From NCBI GenBank assembly GCA_025331445.1, contig JAIWNE010000006.1:124001-188000 (forward strand): a DNA stretch of 64,000 nucleotides, in the 5' to 3' direction. Of this stretch, positions 35,201-46,200 are shown one piece after another; within the stretch, counting starts at the first letter, position 1; the number at the start of each line of letters is the position of its first letter. Source of the stretch: Blakeslea trispora (Eukaryota; Mucoromycota; Mucoromycetes; Mucorales; Choanephoraceae). Both the position numbers and the translations under genes were made by a program. The notes beneath the pieces are model-generated. The model searched no databases and was not told where the DNA came from. It saw only the letters and a program-made list of their open reading frames with translations.

Positions 35201-36142
35201 CCTTTGCTTACCCATACAAAGGTTTCTCAACTCATCTTTAATAGATAACCAGTCAGCCAAAGTCCAATCCTTTTTCAAGGCGGCTTTGGAAGTGGTATCA
35301 GGCACCTTTTCGAGGATTTCCTCCACGAAGTCTTTCTGTAGAATCCTAGGATTCAGCCTCCACGGTCTAGCTTGACCTACCTTCTCGTGGATTTTCAGGC
35401 TTAAGCGTATTATATGATGATCAGAATGGTGGAAAGGAATTGTATCCCATTTCTCTACCCAATCCGACCATAGTTCAGGAATGTAGATTCGGTCAATTCT
35501 ACTCTTTGCTGCTGGAGTTGACTGATGATAAGTAAAACTGACAGAGTCAGAGTTACGAAGCAACAGCCACGCATCAGCACAGTTTGCAGAAGTAACAAGG
35601 TTAGTCAGTTCTTCCTTGCCTGGTTCTGCGGTTCTTTGCGGGGATCGGTCGAAACCATATTCCACACAGTTAAAGTCACCAAGAATAACAAAGGGCGCTT
35701 CTTCTTGAGTGTTTTCCAATATGCGTTCTAGTTTCTTAAAGAACGCTCGCTTCATTGAAGCGACGTTGGGTGCATGTACCAACATTACATTGAAGGACAA
35801 TTCCCCATGTCGGACCTTTAAAGCAACCGCACCCTTTGGGGTTGGCATACCAACAAATTGCTCGACATGTAACTTTTCGTGTTTTTCATTATTTCGCCAA
35901 AAGACTGCAAATTCCGAAGAAGATGCTGCACTTTCGGACGCAAGTCGTTTACCCTCCCAACCTGGGTTGAGCTGGTTCACTTCTTGCCACGCACTATCCG
36001 TTAGGTGGCATTCACTTAAGAAAACAAATGGGAGCTTGAATGCCACCATAGTTGATTGGAGCGCTTCGAGCTTCTTTCTTCGCCTACTGGGGCTGGCTAA
36101 GCCCTTCGCATTTAAAAATACAAGATCTAATTTAATCGTCAT
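32228..36142 (-). CDS. LINE ORF2: endonuclease-reverse transcriptase
   Basis: One intact frame of 1,304 residues. An EEP/APE-type endonuclease spans residues 1-245 (LVFLNAKGL, FLSECHL, VILGDFNCVE, DRIYIPE, HSDHHIIRL), which nicks the target and primes reverse transcription. The reverse transcriptase (about 470-760) shows GKSPGPDGLSIEFYK, NYRPITLLNVDYKIFTK, FLDQEKAYDRIDH, RGVRQGDPLSCILF and the catalytic YTMFADDTV at about residue 700. Near residues 1130-1170 lies a zf-RVT zinc-binding module (RNCLCSNSLETPQHLFYLC). No RNase H domain is seen. All catalytic motifs are intact, so this copy could be active. Confidence 0.93.
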   Translation of the reverse strand: MTIKLDLVFLNAKGLASPSRRRKKLEALQSTMVAFKLPFVFLSECHLTDSAWQEVNQLNPGWEGKRLASESAASSSEFAVFWRNNEKHEKLHVEQFVGMPTPKGAVALKVRHGELSFNVMLVHAPNVASMKRAFFKKLERILENTQEEAPFVILGDFNCVEYGFDRSPQRTAEPGKEELTNLVTSANCADAWLLLRNSDSVSFTYHQSTPAAKSRIDRIYIPELWSDWVEKWDTIPFHHSDHHIIRLSLKIHEKVGQARPWRLNPRILQKDFVEEILEKVPDTTSKAALKKDWTLADWLSIKDELRNLCMGKQRKRGAKLNSKIKSLYTKYTRLASKGRPTEAVCEEMAEAVDSYGSQVRTANFKRWREKGNKGNPYTLKKVKPRGTPTILKALRRTQADTPSPDLGKYTREFYSQLYAKETPTRQDRMIPIQALKRNLSRRGLTKEGMASLEEPVTEKEVWSAILSLPTGKSPGPDGLSIEFYKAMGPQIAGLLAKAINSLLKGEKPPKDFIEGMVVLLFKKGDPTLLKNYRPITLLNVDYKIFTKVFALRLSRAIEPYINKYQNALLPGRNIGNSIRDVQLVLHHIEQNPEAQGILLFLDQEKAYDRIDHGFLWETLKAFRIPSNLRRAIRSLYHKASSQILVNGKLCTNFKIKRGVRQGDPLSCILFVLVMETLASLLDTTLSGIPIPGSDPMTYTMFADDTVVGLSHWQEYPALKRSLDQYCSASGARFNTDKTEILASPLVGIIPTDLPSPVPPGSWVRHLGVPVGWQLNINSAWEPIVAKVRTGIAALRLSALSLQGRIIILRMLILPKFLFLARFLPMSSSLMDTCLKILAQAIWQGKRAKVNQIVLGLQPGQGGLNFPLLSTLIDAYKLLAIRDFIQNPGERWAQMLMHSWHRRVEYRLRYPMDVVQTYFVSPWLQHAKQLGGISTSWPPYWTAVLNHWTSLEGRNVHKHIQVGVVWELPLWYTSLNEIGESRIWSTIRPLLKKKVLPVYWHETINADGTWKSEVCLSEPRDWHIIRDVISKRIPLDMRQQLISPKTTSAEGSLGLMLDDQSVRLDLLQSPTAIYKLLIQMKAKAKVQLKEIKATFPFGQTTGNPWETIWKLRVQPSVHVFLWELQRGCLPTRHRHEGRPVSERNCLCSNSLETPQHLFYLCERVSRIIDTFLQTYSILFNTPLTRDNTQWDAWRSLYLMNIPESAEGNPFFLHQELLQTIMYQHWAYTLWSIWLERNRVLFDNTTWSSTRLELNIQERAFRDILLEINGDSLNTNESQRDKGLFPGLYGLLFHVHGTFERHEPLP

Positions 36143-36232
36143 GACTACGATAAAAAGATTTTATAGTAAAGGAGTTCTTACTAAAGGAAACCCGAAAGTT
36201 ACCTGCTAATGGTTCTGGGATTGACTCAGGCT

Positions 36233-37423
36233 CTATCCCGAAGGATCGCCCGTGGTTTCACCACCCTCATTATCTTCTTTTTGAGTAGGGTCCTCAGAAG
36301 GCTCAAGTGGATCCACATCCATCTTGTCCTTCTTGGACTTCTTCCTCTTCACTGCCCTGCGTTCAGCACGCCTGACATTCCTTTTTTGCTTCGTTGTAAG
36401 TCCAGCGTACTTATCCTCGCCAGCGGGTAAGGAGCGTTTCACTCCAGACACACTAGCTGGTTCTTCAGCTGGCTTGTCTTTACTGGATTCACCCCCAGAA
36501 GATGGTGTGGCCTTCTTCAGCGTAGGGCAGTCCTTGCGGACGTGACCCCTTTGCCTACAAAGGAAACAGCCATCAACGGGTTGAGTGCGAACCCGCATGT
36601 TGTACATCTCGAACTTCGGAGGCAAATCATGAACTCCCTCGCCAAAACGAATGGTAAGGGTCCACTGATCGTCCAAAGTGGCACCGTTTCTAGAAACACG
36701 TTGGGCCCGAAGAACAGTCCCATACTGAGTCAAGGCACGCTTGATCTCAGGGAAACTCGACAATGGCGGCACGTTTGAAAGAAGGTAGCGCACACCATTG
36801 TGTCTTTCGGGGTCATTTGGATCATAAAAATTAATTTCATGACCGTCTATATGGAAAGTACTCGCAAGTACCTTCTTCTTTTGGGCAGCATTGAGCTTGA
36901 GCACTACTGTCTTACGACCTTTTTGCGATGCTGGATAAGGTGATCCGCGCATCCAAGGTTCTTCGCCGATAACATCACGAATGGCTCTATGGAAGGCCAC
37001 TTCGTTCACGACGACGCCGTCTGGGATAGAGGCAATGATGGCTCCCGCCTTCATCGTTCTATCATTCAAGCTGAGGTTTTCGAGTCCCTGCCTCATAATC
37101 TCAACGAATTGAGGTTCTGAGGGGGTAACCGCCGCTTTCGCAGTGGCTGTGCTCGGGGCCCCATCAACCTGCATTGCTGTAGGCAATGCTTCTGTTTCCT
37201 GCACTGGTTCAGCCGAAGCTTGTCCGCGTGCGGATTTCTTTGCATGAATACTACCACTTGTCCCGGGAAGAGGCGGGAAAGCAGCAGCATCGACTTGTGC
37301 TTCAGGTAAATCGGCCGAAGCCAATTCGCCCGTGGCGACTGTGGTTTGGGGAGTGTCCTTCTCCTGGCCTTGGTTTGACGAGTTTCCTTCTCGGGATTTT
37401 TTATTGAGGTTATCCTTCCTCAT
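36233..37423 (-). CDS. LINE ORF1: nucleic-acid-binding protein with CCHC zinc knuckle
   Basis: One frame of 396 residues, ending 90 bp before ORF2. The N-terminal third is Ala/Pro/Gln-rich and disordered. The middle (about 105-280) looks like the RRM-like domain of LINE ORF1 proteins. CFLCRQRGHVRKDC at about residues 284-297 is a perfect CCHC zinc knuckle. The C-terminus is Lys/Arg- and Glu-rich with NLS-like KRKKSKKDK. It should coat the element RNA with ORF2. The start ATG opens the frame just after the GC-rich leader. Confidence 0.88.
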   Translation of the reverse strand: MRKDNLNKKSREGNSSNQGQEKDTPQTTVATGELASADLPEAQVDAAAFPPLPGTSGSIHAKKSARGQASAEPVQETEALPTAMQVDGAPSTATAKAAVTPSEPQFVEIMRQGLENLSLNDRTMKAGAIIASIPDGVVVNEVAFHRAIRDVIGEEPWMRGSPYPASQKGRKTVVLKLNAAQKKKVLASTFHIDGHEINFYDPNDPERHNGVRYLLSNVPPLSSFPEIKRALTQYGTVLRAQRVSRNGATLDDQWTLTIRFGEGVHDLPPKFEMYNMRVRTQPVDGCFLCRQRGHVRKDCPTLKKATPSSGGESSKDKPAEEPASVSGVKRSLPAGEDKYAGLTTKQKRNVRRAERRAVKRKKSKKDKMDVDPLEPSEDPTQKEDNEGGETTGDPSG

Positions 37424-37774
37424 TTTTCCCTTTGTTTTTGCAGGTGAATTCGTTCGGCGACTGTGGCCACCCCACCACAGCCGCCTAGTCAGGTTTACTT
37501 TGGGCCCTGACTACCCGCCATTTGGTTGGAGGACTGCTCCAAGCGGTGGCTCTCCCTAAATAGGGCCGCTTGTCCCTTCTCAGAATTTCTGCACAACTTC
37601 ATTACCGTTCCCTAAGGGCGGGCAAGAGAGGTTGCCGATAGTACAGAAGGCCGCGCTTAAGCTCCCAAAGGTTTAACGTTCCTTGGTGTGAACGGCAGAG
37701 TATTTAGCTTCTACCGGAAAGAATCCAGTAGGGTTCCACCCGACGCCACGATGAGGCAACTCTACATGTGCGGG

Positions 37775-37788
37775 TTGGTGTTACTTCT
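37775..37788 (+). repeat. Target-site duplication, right copy (LINE 5' side)
   Basis: Identical to 32105-32118. It marks the 5' end of the LINE and shows that this copy was not 5' truncated. Confidence 0.85.
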
Positions 37789-38700
37789 CGCCTAGGAGAG
37801 TTTGTTCAATCTGTAAAGGAAATCAGCTCTGTGATGCGTAATCAAGATAGAGCAAAAGTATAAGCTATATGCTGCTAAAGCCCTTCTTGGTATCAGCAAG
37901 AAACTTAAAATTTTTGAGTGATTTAGGCAAGATAATGAAATGATTATGAAGGTTACATTGTTCATGCACAGGTTGCAAATGACCAGAATTTCATGGTTGC
38001 TTTTTCAGCACCTGGAAATTGCCCATTTCAAGCTTCCTTTTGACAAGCAACCGATTGTTACAGATGCAAACTTACAAAGCTGCATCCACTGACAAGAAAT
38101 ACCTTTGTTCTTCTGTCATTTAAGTTCTAGAATTGAGAAAGAATGTTGTCTTCTTCTATGCAATAATTGGCGGGCTGGGCGCCAACACCTTTGCTCAGTA
38201 TTTCATCAAGATATTTGGGCACTTTGAAATTAAGAAGGACCAATTCCTTGGCATGCTCATGGACTACTCAGCTGCACAGCGATTAGGCTTCTTGCACGCC
38301 TTTAATTACTATTTCTTTAATAGCGCAAACGACAATGGTTCTCAAGAGCAAATTAATGAAGATATTGCTCACCTCAAAGGATGCTACACGCATTACATAC
38401 AAAGTGTTCAGAGAATTGCCAAGAATCATACTGCCGTTCCTCCAAGCATGCAGTATGAGTTTCTCATCTTGGTATATCACTTGAAGAGAGCTGAAGCTCA
38501 AACCACCTTCTCCGAACTGCTTGGAGAAATTTGCAGTAAGTTTCCAAACTGTAGAAGATGGTTGAAGTGGTGGATGAGGTTTGCTGTCAGCAGTATGACA
38601 TTTAGATGTCAATCTTTGATGAAAGAGGCACTAGCCATGCACCCTACACGGTCATAGTCATGTTCACTTCCTTGCTGCATGTCCAGTCCACTGGAGTATA
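37789..38700 (+). pseudogene. Decayed MULE-type transposase, 3' part (split by LINE)
   Basis: After broken frames at 37789-38130, an open run (38133-38657) carries MDYSAAQRLGFLHAF, then HLKGCYTHYIQSVQRIAKNH and WLKWWMRFAVSSM. This is the conserved core of MULE-like transposases common in Mucorales (D-x-S-x-A-Q, then the GC-x2-H motif, then the WW block). The copy continues brokenly to about 38700. It is the distal half of the gene that the LINE interrupted. Confidence 0.55.
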
Positions 38701-39240
38701 TGGATGGAAATACTTATGGCGTATTTTCCAGACTGTTACTTCACTCCTCCTGAAGTTGTCGATATTCTAAACCTTTCAGCTTTGTCTCCGTCCCTTCTCT
38801 CCTCTGCAACTTCCCTCTCAACGATGGGTTTTGTACCTCACTGAGTACTTTGGGTCGGCTATTGGCGCCCACATTTTGACTCTACACTTATGATCCTTGA
38901 AGCCCTTTTGAACCGTGCCATCTCTCTTATAGTGCGCTCATCCATCGTCAACACTCACAACTTTCACACATTGTACTCTTTCTTATCCTCAGCCTTCTAT
39001 TAAGCTGCATAGTTGAAGCTTTAATGATATAGGAACTAAAGCACTAGTTCACCCATGCCCTACCTCTCAGCGATGTGTGGCTAATTTGTTAATTTTAAAT
39101 AAAAAAAAAATATCTGTGAGGCAAGTCTGGAGCTGAAACCCTTCAGTACTGACGATATTCTTGGTGATACAAAAGAAAACAAAGAGCATAAAAGCATAAC
39201 TCTTTCTTTCTTTCTTATTGCAGCCCATCGCTTGTTACTC
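38701..39240. other. Intergenic with faint LINE-like or transposon debris
   Basis: Short coding-like patches without a clear family (for example MAYFPDCYFTPPEVVDILNL at about 38716-38775) break up quickly. The T-rich AG at 39223-39232 just before the trehalose gene could be an acceptor for an upstream exon that I could not identify. Confidence 0.35.
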
Positions 39241-41932
39241 ATGACGCACAGCTCGAGCTCAAAAAGAGGGCGACTTATCAATCTCACTCATCAGCTGCCA
39301 TATGAAGTTACTTTAAATCACAATAAAAAATGGTCTTTTACACCAAGAAAAGGACACGGAGCTATGTATGGTGGTATACGTTCACTACAGACTGACTGGG
39401 ATACATTCTTCATTGGGTGGACAGGACACATACACCAATCACATACATACGAGATAACAGAATCAGAGAGAAATGAACTTAGATTTGAGTTGAGAGAGAA
39501 CTATCGATGTATTCCGCTATTTCTGGATGCTAAAGCAATTGAAGGGCATTACGATGGTTATTGCAAATCAGGTAATATTCTCTTTGTCTCTCGCGTATTC
39601 GCTTTTGGTTCTATAGGGTTTTTTGTTTAGTTTTATGGCCGCTGTTTCATTATATTATTTGGAGCAATGTCACCGATGGTAGACTTGAAGAAAAGCAGTG
39701 GGATGAATATGTTGCTGTCAATCAGAGATATGCTGATTTTGTTAGTGATATCTATAGAGACGAAGATATTAGTAAGCAATCTTGTACAGCAAAAAAAAAA
39801 GAAAGTAAGGGGTTGTTAAGCAAAACATGTAGTCTGGGTGCATGATTATCACTTGTTACTGGTGCCATCTATGATTAGGGCTAAGCATCCCAAAGCAAAG
39901 ATCGGAATGTTTATCCATTCTCCCTTTCCAACGTCTGAAATTTTTCGGTGCCTACCAAGCAAGTATAATTACCTGAAATATCTTTTCGTAGGTTTGAGAA
40001 ACACACTAAATTGACAAACTTATTTAGAAAGACAAGAGGTTTTGAAAGGAATGGTTGATGCTAATGTAATCGGATTTCAGGTACAGAAATTGCATCAAGT
40101 AAAAAAAAAAAAACGGCTAGTTATTAAGCTCATGACTTAGACATATGCCTATGCTCGGCATTTCATTTCAACATGCACTCGCATATTAGGTAATAAGTCT
40201 ACACCAGAGGGCCTTTCTTGTGCAGATGGTCATTTCTGCCACGTAAACACATTTCCAATCGGCATCAATCCCATCGAAATCGAAACTCGCTGTCAAAGCT
40301 CAAATGTGTTGCACAAAGTGGAATCAATTCGAGAAATGTACCAGGACAAGTTAATACTTGTAGGAAGAGACAAAATTGATCTTGTCAAAGGCGTCTTTCA
40401 GAAGTTGGCAGCATTTCAACGGTTTCTGACTGATTTTCCTGAGTGGAAGGATAAAGTAGTAATGATTCAACTGACAGAAGGAACAACAAGTGAATCAACA
40501 AAGCTAGAGCATAAAGTATCTGAAGTAGTGGCGCATATCAACAAAGAATTTGGAACGCTTGCCTTCTTTCCAGTTCATCATTATCATAGACAAATTGATG
40601 TAGATGAATATTATGCCTTGCTGATGGCAGCAGATGTAGCAGTTATCACAGCTAATTGGGATGGAATAAATACTACGAGCCTAGAGTACGTCATCTGTCA
40701 AAGAAAGAAATGCGGTCCCCTTATATTATCTGAACTAACCGGAACAGCTGGTTCATTGAGCTCGGCTATTATGGTCAATCCTTGGGATTATGTAAGCGTT
40801 GCCAGAGCAATCAACGATGCTCTGCTGATGACTAATGAAGAAAAGACATCCAGACATACAGTAAGTCATATAAATTATCAACTAACTAAAGTAAAAGTTC
40901 GTACTAATTTCAGCTCTGGTATTAGCAAATGTTAGCACATGTGAAGACGCATACCTCTTCTTATTGGGCACAATCTTTCATTCAAGTATTGGAGGATTCG
41001 ATAGTTGCGTTTGAGCAGTCTAGTTACACACCCATCTTAGATATTGATTTGGTATCCAGAGCATACCGATCGTCCAAAAAACGTCTGTTTTGTTTTGATT
41101 ACGATGTAATGTTTCTCGAAACAAAAACCAAACATGTTCTCACACTCATGACTATTGTTTTTAGGGAGCCTTGTCTATGATTCGAAAAGTGCCTGGGCAA
41201 CGCATCCCTACACCTGATATAGCTGAAGCAATTCAGCTGCTATGCAGCGACCCTCAAAACGAAGTATGGGTTATTTCAAGTAGAGACGAGGCTATTCTAG
41301 ACAGATGGTTTGGTCATATACCAGGCATAGGTCTTGCTGCTGAGCATGGCAGCTTTTTAAAGAATCGATTCAGTAATCGATGGATTAATCTATTAGAGCA
41401 TTTTGATATGAGTTGGAAGCACGATGTGATAGAAATATTTACATACTATGCAGAGAGGACAACTGGCAGCTTTATTGAACACAAAAGATGCTCAGTAACT
41501 TGGCATTATCAACTAGCTGATCCTGAATATGGAGAATTTCAATCTAGAGAATGTCAAAATCACTTAGAAAACGCAATTCTATCGAAAATGCCTGTAGAAA
41601 TGATCATCGGTAGAAAGAGCTTAGAAGTACGACCTACAATCACAAGCAAAGGAGAAATACTCAAGAGGATTCTGTCAACTAGCTCTCATGCTAACTTCAT
41701 CATGTGTTGCGGCAACGACAAAACAGATGATAACATGTTTAAGATATTGAAAAAAATAGTAGACCCCCACTGCTCTGCCTTTTCTGTAGTTTTAAGCGTA
41801 AAGGATAGAAAAACTCTGGCAGACTGGCGAGTTCAAACAGTTGAGGATGCTGTATATTCTATAAAAAGAATGATGTTCTACCCAAAAGAATCTCAAGAGA
41901 GTGACATAAAGCCAAAGTCTAAATTGAATTAA
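39241..41932 (+). CDS. Trehalose-6-phosphate synthase/phosphatase fusion, Tps2-like
   Basis: Seven exons (39241-39571, 39631-39771, 39833-39958, 40028-40080, 40141-40860, 40926-41105, 41165-41932) give 772 residues. A GT20 synthase-like domain (about 10-480) has LTHQLPYEV, GHGAMYGGIRSL, HDYHLLLVPSMI and HSPFPTSEIFRCLP. A HAD trehalose-phosphatase domain (about 510-750) follows. Tps2 removes phosphate from trehalose-6-P in trehalose synthesis. Two phosphatase motifs are off consensus: DYDGA at residues 515-519, where the family has DxDGT, and GNDKTDD at 700-706, where GDDxTDE is usual. Intron 3 (39959-40027) uses a GC donor (gcaagt). The altered motifs raise the question of a weak enzyme or a regulatory subunit of the Tps3/Tsl1 kind. 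An upstream exon is possible. Confidence 0.88.
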
Positions 41933-42233
41933 TGCATAGTATCATTAAAAGAAAGAGCAACTGTGGCAATTAATTGCAGCAATCGCGAGTAACCTACTAG
42001 ATGCAACATTCGAGTTTTTTGCACTGTAGAGTGAGTACTGCTTGAAATTTGGAAACAATCATTATACCAACAATCTCTATCAGAAGCATTCTGTCTCCTC
42101 TCGTAACTGTTTCTATCACGATGAAAGATCCGCATGAAAAATTTACTTCTTCTATACGAGTTACACGACTTTGTTGTGAAAACGAACAGTCAAGACTTTG
42201 AAATTACTCTCTGCACCTAGCCTTTTCTTCGCC

Positions 42234-42328
42234 TCTCCTCCTCCTCCTCCTCTTCTTCTTCTTCTTCTTCTTCTTCTTCTTCTTCTTCTTCTTCTTCTTC
42301 TTCTTCTTCTTCTTCTTCTTCTTCTTCT
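42234..42328 (+). repeat. CTC/TCT trinucleotide microsatellite
   Basis: About five CTC units pass into roughly 25 uninterrupted TCT units. It is non-coding here and is a mirror-type polypurine/polypyrimidine tract, likely to vary in length between strains. Confidence 0.95.
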
Positions 42329-42938
42329 CTAGAATTCGATCAAATATAAATATAAGCTGTACTAGATCGTTGGTCTATTATGATTACTTGTGACGAACAT
42401 CCAAACAAAAGGAAAAAACTAATGGGTTTGATTTTATCTCAAATTTTGTAAATATAACAAAATGAGCGCAGGAAGATGCGTGCAAACTAACCATCAAGAG
42501 TTAATTGCAATATACAATCGAGTGTCTTCAGATTACCAGTTTCTTCAAGTTTATAATTATTTGTTTTTATGACAAATAAAGATGTAATCCTTCTGTATGG
42601 ATATATTTCAAAGCAAAAATTTATCAAAAGTATTGCTTATACTATATCAAGACTCAGAGTTGATTCATTTTTTATTAAGTATTTTAGCGTTTAGATTTCT
42701 TCTTTTTTTCGATCAGATATTTAACTCGTTTCAAACTTTATTAAAATTAATTCAGGTGTTGCGTTTACTATAAACAAGTGCTGATTATCTGTCAAATCAG
42801 ACTGCACCCTTTCTAAATCTTGATTGAGAAAAATGTGTACAAGTGTCTTTTGTATTGTTAGCAGAAACTTTATTTTGTCTCATTTTATGAGTATAATAAT
42901 TTTCTTGGGTAATGAAAACTACAATTAAATACGATCTA

Positions 42939-42950
42939 TATATAAAAAGG
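42939..42950 (+). promoter_or_regulatory. Candidate TATA box of the chitin synthase gene
   Basis: TATATAAAAAGG stands alone in an otherwise mixed AT region upstream of 43278. Position is plausible only if the leader is long or intron-containing. Confidence 0.25.
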
Positions 42951-43277
42951 GATACAGTTTTCTTTGTATGCTTTAACAAGCTTTGCTTTCTCGATTTTTC
43001 TGATCTGCTTTGTTTTTTCCGAACCCACCAAACATTATGGCCCATAAACAAAAATTTCAAATGGAACCTAATTCAAGAATGACTGTGGTCGAAAAGCTGT
43101 CAATATCGTTTTCTCCAAGAAAAAGAGAGTTAACTACTCTTTCCTTTATCTGCTATATCCTTTTAATATTATTCTTTCTTTGCCCGGCTTTTTCTGACAG
43201 TTCTACACTTTACCGAAAGCCATTTTTTTTTGTTTCAACATAGAGTTTTCTCACTCTCTCATTTCTGACCAAAACAA

Positions 43278-46200
43278 ATGAGTCAGTCCGAAGATAATAT
43301 TCACGGGGAGGACCAAAGCAGTAGAGAGAAAAACAAAAGCAATTTAAGAGTCGATACTTCAGATGTCCCTCAACAACAAAAACCACAAAGACAAAGATCG
43401 CTAGGACTTCCAATATTGGGACACTCTGCAAACCCATCTTTTTCTAAAGCATATACCAGTCATCAAAGAAGCAGCTCGCTTCAATCAAGTAAGCCAACTC
43501 ACTTACCTAGCGACACTCGACCTGAAAGAAGACAGAGACCAGAGGATTTAAGAAGAGCTCAGTATTTAATAGCTTCAACTGATCAACAAAAGAAAGAAAA
43601 GTCAAATGAAGAAGACAGCGAAGAAGTGGACCGAAAAGATAAATGGAAGCCACCTACATGTTGGACAATGACTAGTTGGATTCTGACTTGGTGGGCCCCT
43701 TCGTTTTTACTTTCAGCTTTCGGTAAGGAAGGCTCCCATACACTTTTCTTTAATATGTTCAATGTTATTAATCCCTTTTAAAAACCACCAGGTATAAAGG
43801 ACAAACAAATACAACAAGCCTGGAGAGAGAAGGTTTCTCTAGTTCAGATTATTATATTTCTGTGTGGTTTTGTAGGTTTCTTGACCTTTGGCTTCAACAC
43901 AACAGTATGTGGTAGACAAGCAAACCGTATCCTGCCTACAGGCGTAGAATACGGTCATGTCGTAATTTCCGGTAGAGCATTTGACCTCAAATCTTTTCGC
44001 CATCCTACACCTGTATTAGGTATGCCTGGAAGTGGTGATCTTCAAGAATTAGGTGTAGGTGGACGAGATTTGTCTTTTATGTTTCAAACAGTGAACTACA
44101 ACTGTAAAGGGATCCTGCATCCTATTCAGGCAGATGATGAAAAAGGAAATGTTGTCAATTATTTCCCATGTGTCACTATCGACAGAAACAATCCAACCAT
44201 TAACTCTACAGATAATCCTCAGCGTCACGGCTGTCATGTTAGCACAAAATCTCGTCTTGCTTTACGTCGTCTTAATGTTGTTGGTGATGTATATTATAAC
44301 TGGACTGATATTCAAAAGCCTGGCACCAGTTTGGTTGCTTTCAACGGGTAAGGTTCTTTTTTTTTTTTTTTCTTAAGCAAGTAAAAAGCTTAACTAAATT
44401 TGTTATGCAATACAGAAATGTTCTAGATTTATCGCGTTTAAGATACTTGACGCCAAACATTCCTTTGCCTGTTTCAGTTGCTCAAATCGTAGGTCCTGGC
44501 AGTGCTTTTATTGGTAGAGATGCTACATACTGGCTCAGTACTACTGCAGATCGTCTTCAGATCGGCAAGTGTTTGACGGATATCCTCAAGGTGGGTGTGG
44601 TAGACACTCGATCATCAGGATGTATTATTTCCGATATAGTTTTGTGGGTCTCGCTCGCTGTTATTTTGGGAGTAGTATTGATTCGATTCTTTTTGGCATT
44701 GGTTTTTGGTTGGTTCTTGTCGTGGAAATTAGGTAGCATACGAGAAGAAACAGATGAAGATAGGCGAAAGCGGCAAGAAAAGGTGCTTGAATGGGAAATG
44801 AACAATGCTGAAAGAATGCATTATCGATCTCAAAGCGTTTCGTCTATTCCTGTCGCTTCTGTTGTAAACACCACTACACCTGCTATGTCCTCACCTTTGA
44901 GCGCATCCGATGCACAAAGAGGTCATACCGAGGAGTCTGCTGTAATACTTCATGCTCAAAAGGCAAAGCGTCGTCTTCTTCCCAAGACCTCTCGCTTTAC
45001 ACAGTCCCATTCACCGCGTTCATTTAGTGGTTCAGGCCCTTTGTCCTCCGCATCCAGTGCTTATGATGGCAGTCATAGTAATCTTGGCTCGCCTGTCATC
45101 AACCAAGGACCCATGGGATTGTCACAAAATCCTGATGATACTGTACCGTCCAGCTATAACTTTAACTTTGATTTAATTCATACTTTTATGGTTGTCACTT
45201 GTTATTCTGAAGGAGAAGAGGGTTTGCGTACTACATTGGATTCACTTGCTTCAACAGATTATCCTCAGTCACATAAATTGTTGTTGGTTATTTGTGATGG
45301 TATCATTACTGGCTCTGGCAATAGTAGTTCCACGCCTGATATTGTATTGTCTATGATGAAAGATGATCTCATACCTAGAGACCAAGTTCAGCCTGCTTCC
45401 TATGTAGCAATCGCTGATGGTACAAAGCGCCATAACATGGCCAAGGTCTATGCTGGCTTCTACAAATACAACGAAGATGAAAATAGCCACCTGGGTGTTA
45501 TTCCTGAAGAACAGCGTCAACGTGTACCTATGATTGTCGTTGTAAAGTGTGGTACAGAAGCAGAAGCTAAGGATAAAAAACCAGGCAATAGAGGAAAGCG
45601 TGATAGTCAGGTCATCTTGATGAACACTATGCAAAGAGTATATTATGGAGAAAGAATGTGTGAATTAGAGTATCAATTCTGTAAAGCAATTGTGAAGCTA
45701 ACTGGAAACCATCCATCGATTTATGAGACTTGTTTGATGGTAGGTACACTTTCATATTTTGTATTTTAAAAAACGTTTATATCGCTCATGCTCTCTCTTA
45801 CTATCATACTTAAGGTTGATGCAGATACCAAGGTTTACCCAGACTCCTTAGCCAGATTGATTGCATGTATGTCGAGAGATCCTTATATCATGGGTCTTTG
45901 TGGTGAAACAAAGATTGCAAACAAAACAGATAGTTGGGTTACAGCTATTCAAGGTAACTTGACAAAAGTAACTTTTTGTACTTTCAAAGTACGACTAACA
46001 CATTTCTATCTAGTATTTGAATACTATATATCTCATCATATGAGTAAAGCGTTTGAATCTATTTTTGGTGGCGTTACATGCTTGCCAGGCTGTTTCTGTA
46101 TGTACCGTATCATAGCTCCAAAGGGTGATCGCTATGTGCCAATTTTCTGTTCTTCTGATATTGTTGAGATGTATTGTGAAAACGTTGTTGATACTCTTCA

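Larger units (their letters stand above)
32119..37774 (-). mobile_element. Full-length two-ORF LINE (non-LTR retrotransposon)
   Basis: The element is 5,656 bp between 14-bp target-site duplications. Read on the minus strand it has a 351-bp 5' leader, ORF1 with a zinc knuckle, a 90-bp gap, ORF2 with endonuclease, reverse transcriptase and zinc-binding tail, and a 109-bp 3' tail without a long poly-A. Both ORFs are open from start to stop with no break. It is visibly more GC-rich than the flanks. An APE-type endonuclease and a C-terminal zf-RVT domain without RNase H suggest an L1-like clade; clade placement is inference. Confidence 0.9.
41933..43277. other. Intergenic with microsatellite; chitin-synthase promoter side
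   Basis: No gene recognised. It holds the TCT/CTC microsatellite (42234-42328) and a TATA-like TATATAAAAAGG at 42939-42950, about 330 bp before the chitin-synthase ATG. Confidence 0.5.

Noticed and set aside
42234..42328. TCT tract as a CRISPR-like or telomeric array
   Set aside because: Plain trinucleotide microsatellite with no spacers and no telomeric unit.
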